Shown in pieces: positions 59,568 to 64,000 of a DNA stretch of 64,000 nt. A program made the translations under genes and the position numbers. Below the pieces are notes generated by a model. It did not search any database, had not been told where the DNA came from, and saw only the letters and a list, made by a program, of their open reading frames with translations. Every line of letters begins with the position of its first letter. Positions within the stretch are counted from its first letter, which is position 1. This DNA is from Dryococelus australis (Eukaryota; Arthropoda; Insecta; Phasmatodea; Phasmatidae). The stretch is from assembly GCA_029891345.1 (NCBI GenBank), contig CM056994.1, positions 136,096,457 to 136,160,456 on the forward strand, written 5' to 3'.

Positions 59568-60453
59568 GATTTCCAGTCAGGCAAGGTTCTATGTGGTACT
59601 TGTTCTCCCTTGCAGGTCTCTTGGTAGTGGCTGTACCCTTGTTGATCTACACTACTCATACAGCATTGGTTATTCAAATTTTATCCAAATTGTATGTAAG
59701 GTATGTATAGCTGTATTGACCACATTATGGTAAAAGTGCTTTCTAGCATTCACAGAGACTAGGTGGACAGACATAGCATCAGGATTGGTCCACCACACGG
59801 ATTTCCCTAACTGCTTGGGGGCAGTGGATGGGGAACACATTGGCGTCATCAAACCAGCTTACAGTGGATCATTGTTTTATAATTATAAAAATTACTTCTG
59901 TATTGTTCTTTTTTGGCAGTTGCTGTCAGAAGTTACAAACATTTGTTTCTAGTCATTGGCTTGTACGGGAAAGATTCAGATAGTTCCATTTTTCAAAGTT
60001 ATATTTGAAAAAGGAAGTTAAAATGTGATGAATTTAATATACCAGCAAGGCAATCGTTGTCAGGAATGACTCACTCAGCCATACCTTACATATTTCTCGG
60101 GGATGAGGCATTTTCCTTATCCCAACATGTTTTGGCCCATACAGCGGTAATTTTTTTTCGCACAACGAAAAAGTATTTAACTACAGACTTACAAAAGGCT
60201 GACGATATTTTGAATGTAATAAGTAATAAGATAAGAATATTACACAGGCATCTGAACTTTAAATCAGATTTAGTTTCAAGTATCATTAAAGCGTGCTGTA
60301 CTGTAAGGGAATGGTCCCTACAGCTATATATACACTTAAATTATTGCTGTTTATTTTGAGAAAAGTGTTAATACTTATTATCTTGTTTGTTTTGATTCTT
60401 GTCTAGTTTATTTACAGCTTAAAATGTTTACACTGATATAATGAGTTTAAGAT

Positions 60454-61990
60454 GAGGGAGTGAGAGATAGAAAAGGTTATTAGGAGAATGAAGAGCAGTA
60501 AGGCAGGGGGTCCAGACGGGATAGGAAACGCAGCACTAAAGTTTGGATATTTAGAAGTGCTGTTTAAAAAGTCCTTAGGAGAGGGTAAGTTACCACAAGA
60601 TTGGAAGGATGCTATGGTGGTACCTATACACAAGCAGGGAGAGGATAGGAGGAGGCCTGGCAGCTACAGACCGGTGAGTCTCACATCAAGTACAGGAAAA
60701 GTAATGGAGAGGCTGGTGGTGCAGTATGTGGTGAGGGTTATGAACAATAGGAATTGGTTGGAGGAGTCCCAGCATGGTTTCAGGAGGGGATACTCATGTG
60801 AGACTCAGCTGGCTGGGTTATTAGAGGATCTGGTGCAGATAGTTGATGAGGGGAAGCAGGTGGATGCCTGCTTCATAGATTTTGAGAAGGCATTTGATAA
60901 GGTGCCCCATGGGACATTGATGAGGAAAGTGGAGGCGTTGATACCAGACAGGAGGGTAGTGGAATGGATAGGGGACTTTCTCAGGGGGCGAAGGTAGAGG
61001 GTGAAAGTGGGGGAGGCAATATTGGAGGAAGAGGAGGTTACGTCAAGGGTACAACAGGGAAGCGTGTTGGGTCCTTTGTTAATTACCATAATGGTAAATG
61101 ACATGGGTTTGTGGATAAGGGGAAAAATCAGATTGTTTGCAGACAGACATTGATAAGATATGGTTGTGGACCAGGAAAAAAAAAATTAAGATAAATGTAA
61201 GAAAAACTAAGGTAGTGAGGTTCACAAGTAAGAAGATGATAAGCAGGGACATGTACAGATGGGAGGGACAAGAGATAGAAGAAGCAGCAGAATATAAGTA
61301 TCTAAGGATTGTACTGCAGGGAGACCTCAGGTGGAAAAAACAGGTAGAGAGGTAGGTTGCAAAGGGAAGAAGGGCTCTGGGTATGCTGGAAAGGGTGCTG
61401 AATGGAGTCAGCTGTGAGGTGAAGGAGAAGGCGTATGACACAATGGTACGGCCAATGTTAGAATATGCTGTAGCAGTATGGTACCCATATGTGGAGGTGG
61501 AGGTGCGAGAACTAGAAAAGGTGCAGAGAAGGCAGCAAGATGGATGAAGGGTAGGTGGAGAAGGCAGCGGCAAGATGGTGAGGAAGAATGGAACTATAGG
61601 CCATCAGTGATGGCGAAAGAAATGGGGTAAAGCTCATTGAAGGACAGGAGGAAATTTGAATGGTTAGTCAGGATGTACAGGGTGGTGAATGAAGAGGGAG
61701 GATGGGGAGGGCTACACTGCAAGCTAAGTAAGAGGGTGTTTAGAGGAAGAGGAAACAACAGTGAGAAGCTTCTGAGGGTGTGGAGGAGAACGGAGCGGGG
61801 TAGGCAGTCCATGCTTGTAAGGTCTGTGAGGGAGTGGAATATGTTGAGGGAGGAATTGTTATCTGTGAGAGGGATTGGTAAGTTCAGGAAGTGAGTGGAA
61901 AAGGAGTTGGTTGGGTGAAGGAGAGGTGAGAGAGCTCGCCATCGGGCGGTAGCTTAATTGCGTGTGTGTGTGTGTGTATGTATGTATATG
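60454..61990 (+). mobile_element. 5'-truncated CR1/L2-like LINE, reverse transcriptase to 3' end
   Basis: Plus-strand ORF2 fragment. The open 169-codon stretch 60488-60997 contains SSKAGGPDGIGNAALKFG, WKDAMVVPIHKQGE, SYRPVSLTSSTGKVMERLV, HGFRRGYSCETQLAGLLEDL and CFIDFEKAFDKVPHGTLMRK (RT blocks 1-4, including the first catalytic Asp). Next come VQQGSVLGPLLITIMVNDM near 61050 and IRLFAD near 61125, where the YADD-type motif is cut short, then KIKINVRKTKVVRFTS. C-terminal words follow: LERVLNGVSCEVKEKAYDTM, then LVRSVREWNMLREELLSVRG at 61820. It ends in a TG-rich tail. TAAGAT at 60448-60453 and 61991-61996 may be the target duplication. It inserted beside or inside the Harbinger element. Confidence 0.85.
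61963..61990. repeat. (TG)n/(TATG)n tract at the LINE 3' end
   Basis: TGTGTGTGTGTG passing into TATGTATGTATATG directly after the LINE coding tail; likely its simple-repeat tail. Confidence 0.8.
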
Positions 61991-61996
61991 TAAGAT

Positions 61997-64000
61997 ATTA
62001 TAACAAATGATTACTTTAATAATGTGATTTGATATAATTAATACGTATTTATATGCAGTTTAAAGACATTTTTATAGTTTTCAACACTTACATAAGTTAA
62101 GATTCACTGGGTTATAAAAGAGTTTTATTTGCAGCTATACCTTCTCTCCTTAGTGATAAGTAAGATAGTATGCATTGCTAGTTGCATGGAGATTTCCAGA
62201 ATAATTCACAACTTACAATGGGACATGTCTTCCGCCCGCATGATGCGTGGGCGTAAACCCGGCTTTAAGTGGTGACTCTCCTTACAAACGCAGTGCCGTG
62301 CGGACCAACGTAATAATAGGGTGCAAGCCGACGAGAATATTTGTCATGTCCGTCATCCTAATTTTATTCAGAAAGTTACCTGAGGAGTGTTTTAATACTT
62401 GGCTAAAGTTTTGCGGGCATTTTAAGTAGAGGCCCATGTAAAACTAGATAGTTATTTGAGTGCTTCGCCAGACGATGCCAACGCCAACAGAGTGAACTGT
62501 AAGATGAACTCATCAGTACTAATCTATCTCTGATTCTTTAAATTCATGACACCCAAGTTTGATTTTTGTGTAGAACTGTTGAATAAGTGTTTATTAGTCC
62601 TGACATGATTAATGATTCTCACTAAATTGAATAAGGACTTAAAAAATATGTACCACAGGATGAACATAATTTTCAAGTTAGTTATATCATACCCAATAGC
62701 TACGAGATTAATGATTTTTGTGATTTTACCTACTGAATTAGCCAGGAGTAAATCGTTTTGTGTTTTAAAGAACATTAACTTCTGCAGTGAAACAGTGACA
62801 GATTTATTTAACTGATCACGTAATCAGCATGCTCTATAGAGTGGTAGTAATTGAGTACTTGAAAAGTTCATTGAAATAAAAATTAAGTAATTTCACCAAG
62901 CCCAAACTTAAGCTATCTGAAATTTAGGTCGGATCAGTCGTAAAATTAAGATATCCCACATTCCCGTTCTTAAAAAATAAAATTATTTTTCTTATTTATC
63001 CAAGTGATTTCTTATATAGGTACGTTGGTAACCAAAGGAGCAGTAATTACTCAAAGCATGGTATAATCAAACTGAGTTCTCATCCATGTAATTTACTGTT
63101 GCTAGTTTCTTTATCAGTGTTGAATTGTGTCCAAGTGCTTTGTTTGCAGAGCTGTTAAGTAGTTTCTTTTGTTTTATTGTGTGACCATTTTATTCATTGA
63201 TTTGTGGTGCAGCAGTGCTATGATCTCTGTGCTATTAATAACCATTCCTACAACATGCCTAACCACCATATTTATCCACACACAACACAGAATCTTTAAA
63301 CATTACAGAACTCTTCACAATTACGTGCTTAGCAGAGAGGTGTGCAATGTTGAGGACACTGAAAAAGCATTGGAGTTTTTGGGACAAATGAAAAACCAAC
63401 AGTAAATATGGGCGTTACTTGAATCTGATGAGAGAAATTTGGGCCAATTATTTTCTACATAATATTAGAAAACTTCCATGGCAAGACTATGTGTTAACAT
63501 ATGCAGTGCTGGGCAATATTCAATCTAACACAATTTATAACTAATGACTTAGGCCTAAACATGTAATCATGACTTTAAAATTGAATAGTTATGGTCGTAA
63601 CATGACTAATGAGTGTATGTTTTTTGTTAGTTATTTAGTTATGAAAACCTACTTTTGATTGAGATCTTTACTTAATTCACAAAATATGACTCCTTTTGGC
63701 CACTGTAAACTCTTGTATTTTGCGATGTTTTCATACATAAATGGGAAAATGGATTAAATAAAACTACTTTTTCAATCATTGTTACTTTTGTGGTGGCTAA
63801 TTAGTTGTTACGAAATACTTTGGTCTACTAATGAATATATTGTATGATTTAGTTCATTACGCCCAACAATGAACCTAGTTGACAATAATTATTACTCTAA
63901 TGACATGAATACTGATGTACATATTACACTAAGAATGTAATCGGTGTTGACCATCATTAAATGATACTATTTCGCGCACAATATTTAGTTTAATTCATAA
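61997..64000. other. Unassigned AT-rich DNA; possible Harbinger right end
   Basis: Near 62225-62263 the reverse complement reads AAAGCCGGGTTTACGCCCAC, loosely like the left Harbinger terminus (GGCCGCTTGCAC), so the element may originally have ended here. No gene is supported in the remainder; frames at 62524-62815 and 63169-63405 are AT-rich and unlike known families. Confidence 0.35.

Larger units (their letters stand above)
57366..60330 (+). mobile_element. PIF/Harbinger DNA transposon (transposase in two exon-like parts)
   Basis: The left terminus is TAGGCCGCTTGCACATGAGC at 57366, with a subterminal palindrome CGTTGCG-TTGA-CGCAACG (57406-57423). Transposase part 1 starts MDVAMRKKQR (57511) and shows DELKFYNYFRMSKK and MNMRTAIGPVEMLTVT up to 57806, with a frame change and a stop. 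Part 2, 59568-60330, carries GCTLVDLHYSYSIGYS, NCLGAVDGEHIGVIKP (first Asp, about 59825), GKDSDSSIFQ (about 59970), FLGDEAFSL (about 60095) and YRLTKG.RYFEC (Glu, about 60210). All DDE blocks are present, but several frame changes and stops make it dead. Part 1 ends beside a GAG/GTGAGT donor and part 2 starts after TTCTCCCTTGCAG, so the gap 58416-59567 looks like an intron. It holds a SINE and an opposite-strand BESS relic. The right end may be near 62263. Confidence 0.85.

Noticed and set aside
61079-61573. 164-codon minus-strand frame
   Set aside because: Antisense shadow of the LINE reverse transcriptase region, low in complexity.

Overview
The window reads as intergenic and intronic DNA from an animal nuclear genome: AT-rich, spliced exons, no bacterial-style gene packing, dense layers of decayed transposable elements. 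BEL/Pao, Gypsy, Copia, PIF/Harbinger, Tc1, mariner, a tRNA-derived SINE and CR1-like LINEs (one with a PHD/esterase ORF1) occur together, as is common in arthropods and other invertebrates. I favour an arthropod, possibly a crustacean, but the sequence does not settle it.

The only convincing host coding sequence is a pair of minus-strand exons (4106-4387, then 2992-3162). Both are bounded by good splice sites, both are phase 1-1, and the reading frame runs across the junction. They encode cysteine-containing, Ig-like beta-sandwich modules of a protein I cannot name. A SINE sits in the intron between them and a MITE just upstream. A much weaker candidate last exon lies at 16321-16461 (minus).

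Layout. 1-675: end of a Copia element with its 3' LTR. 2992-4739: Ig-like exons, SINE, MITE. 5164-5640: mariner relic. 9060-9485: LINE endonuclease relic. 9720-10960: segment with two hairpins exactly 100 bp apart. 13530-14110: end of a second Copia element (minus). 14208-19860: BEL/Pao pol remnant (minus) with a nearly full-length Tc1 element (14966-16150) inside. 20011-22789: Mag-type Gypsy relic with gag-like and env-like parts and a SINE inside. 25129-27082: lone long LTR. 27411-35899: Gypsy element of the same LTR family, with both LTRs and a CTTG target duplication. 38990-42150: pol of a different Gypsy element. 42150-45340: its uncertain trailing region. 47831-48064: second MITE copy. 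49900-50190: BEL-like gag scrap. 50338-55735: CR1-like LINE split by a 2.2 kb insert. 57366-60330, perhaps to 62263: PIF/Harbinger element holding a SINE, an opposite-strand BESS-domain relic and a CR1/L2-like LINE.

No CRISPR array, operon or clearly new biological system is visible. The most informative signals are: the three-copy SINE family with target-site duplications; the MITE pair; the Harbinger element whose first exon took a SINE just before a splice donor; the env-like remnant; and the paired hairpins. Almost every viral-type element here is a broken fossil.
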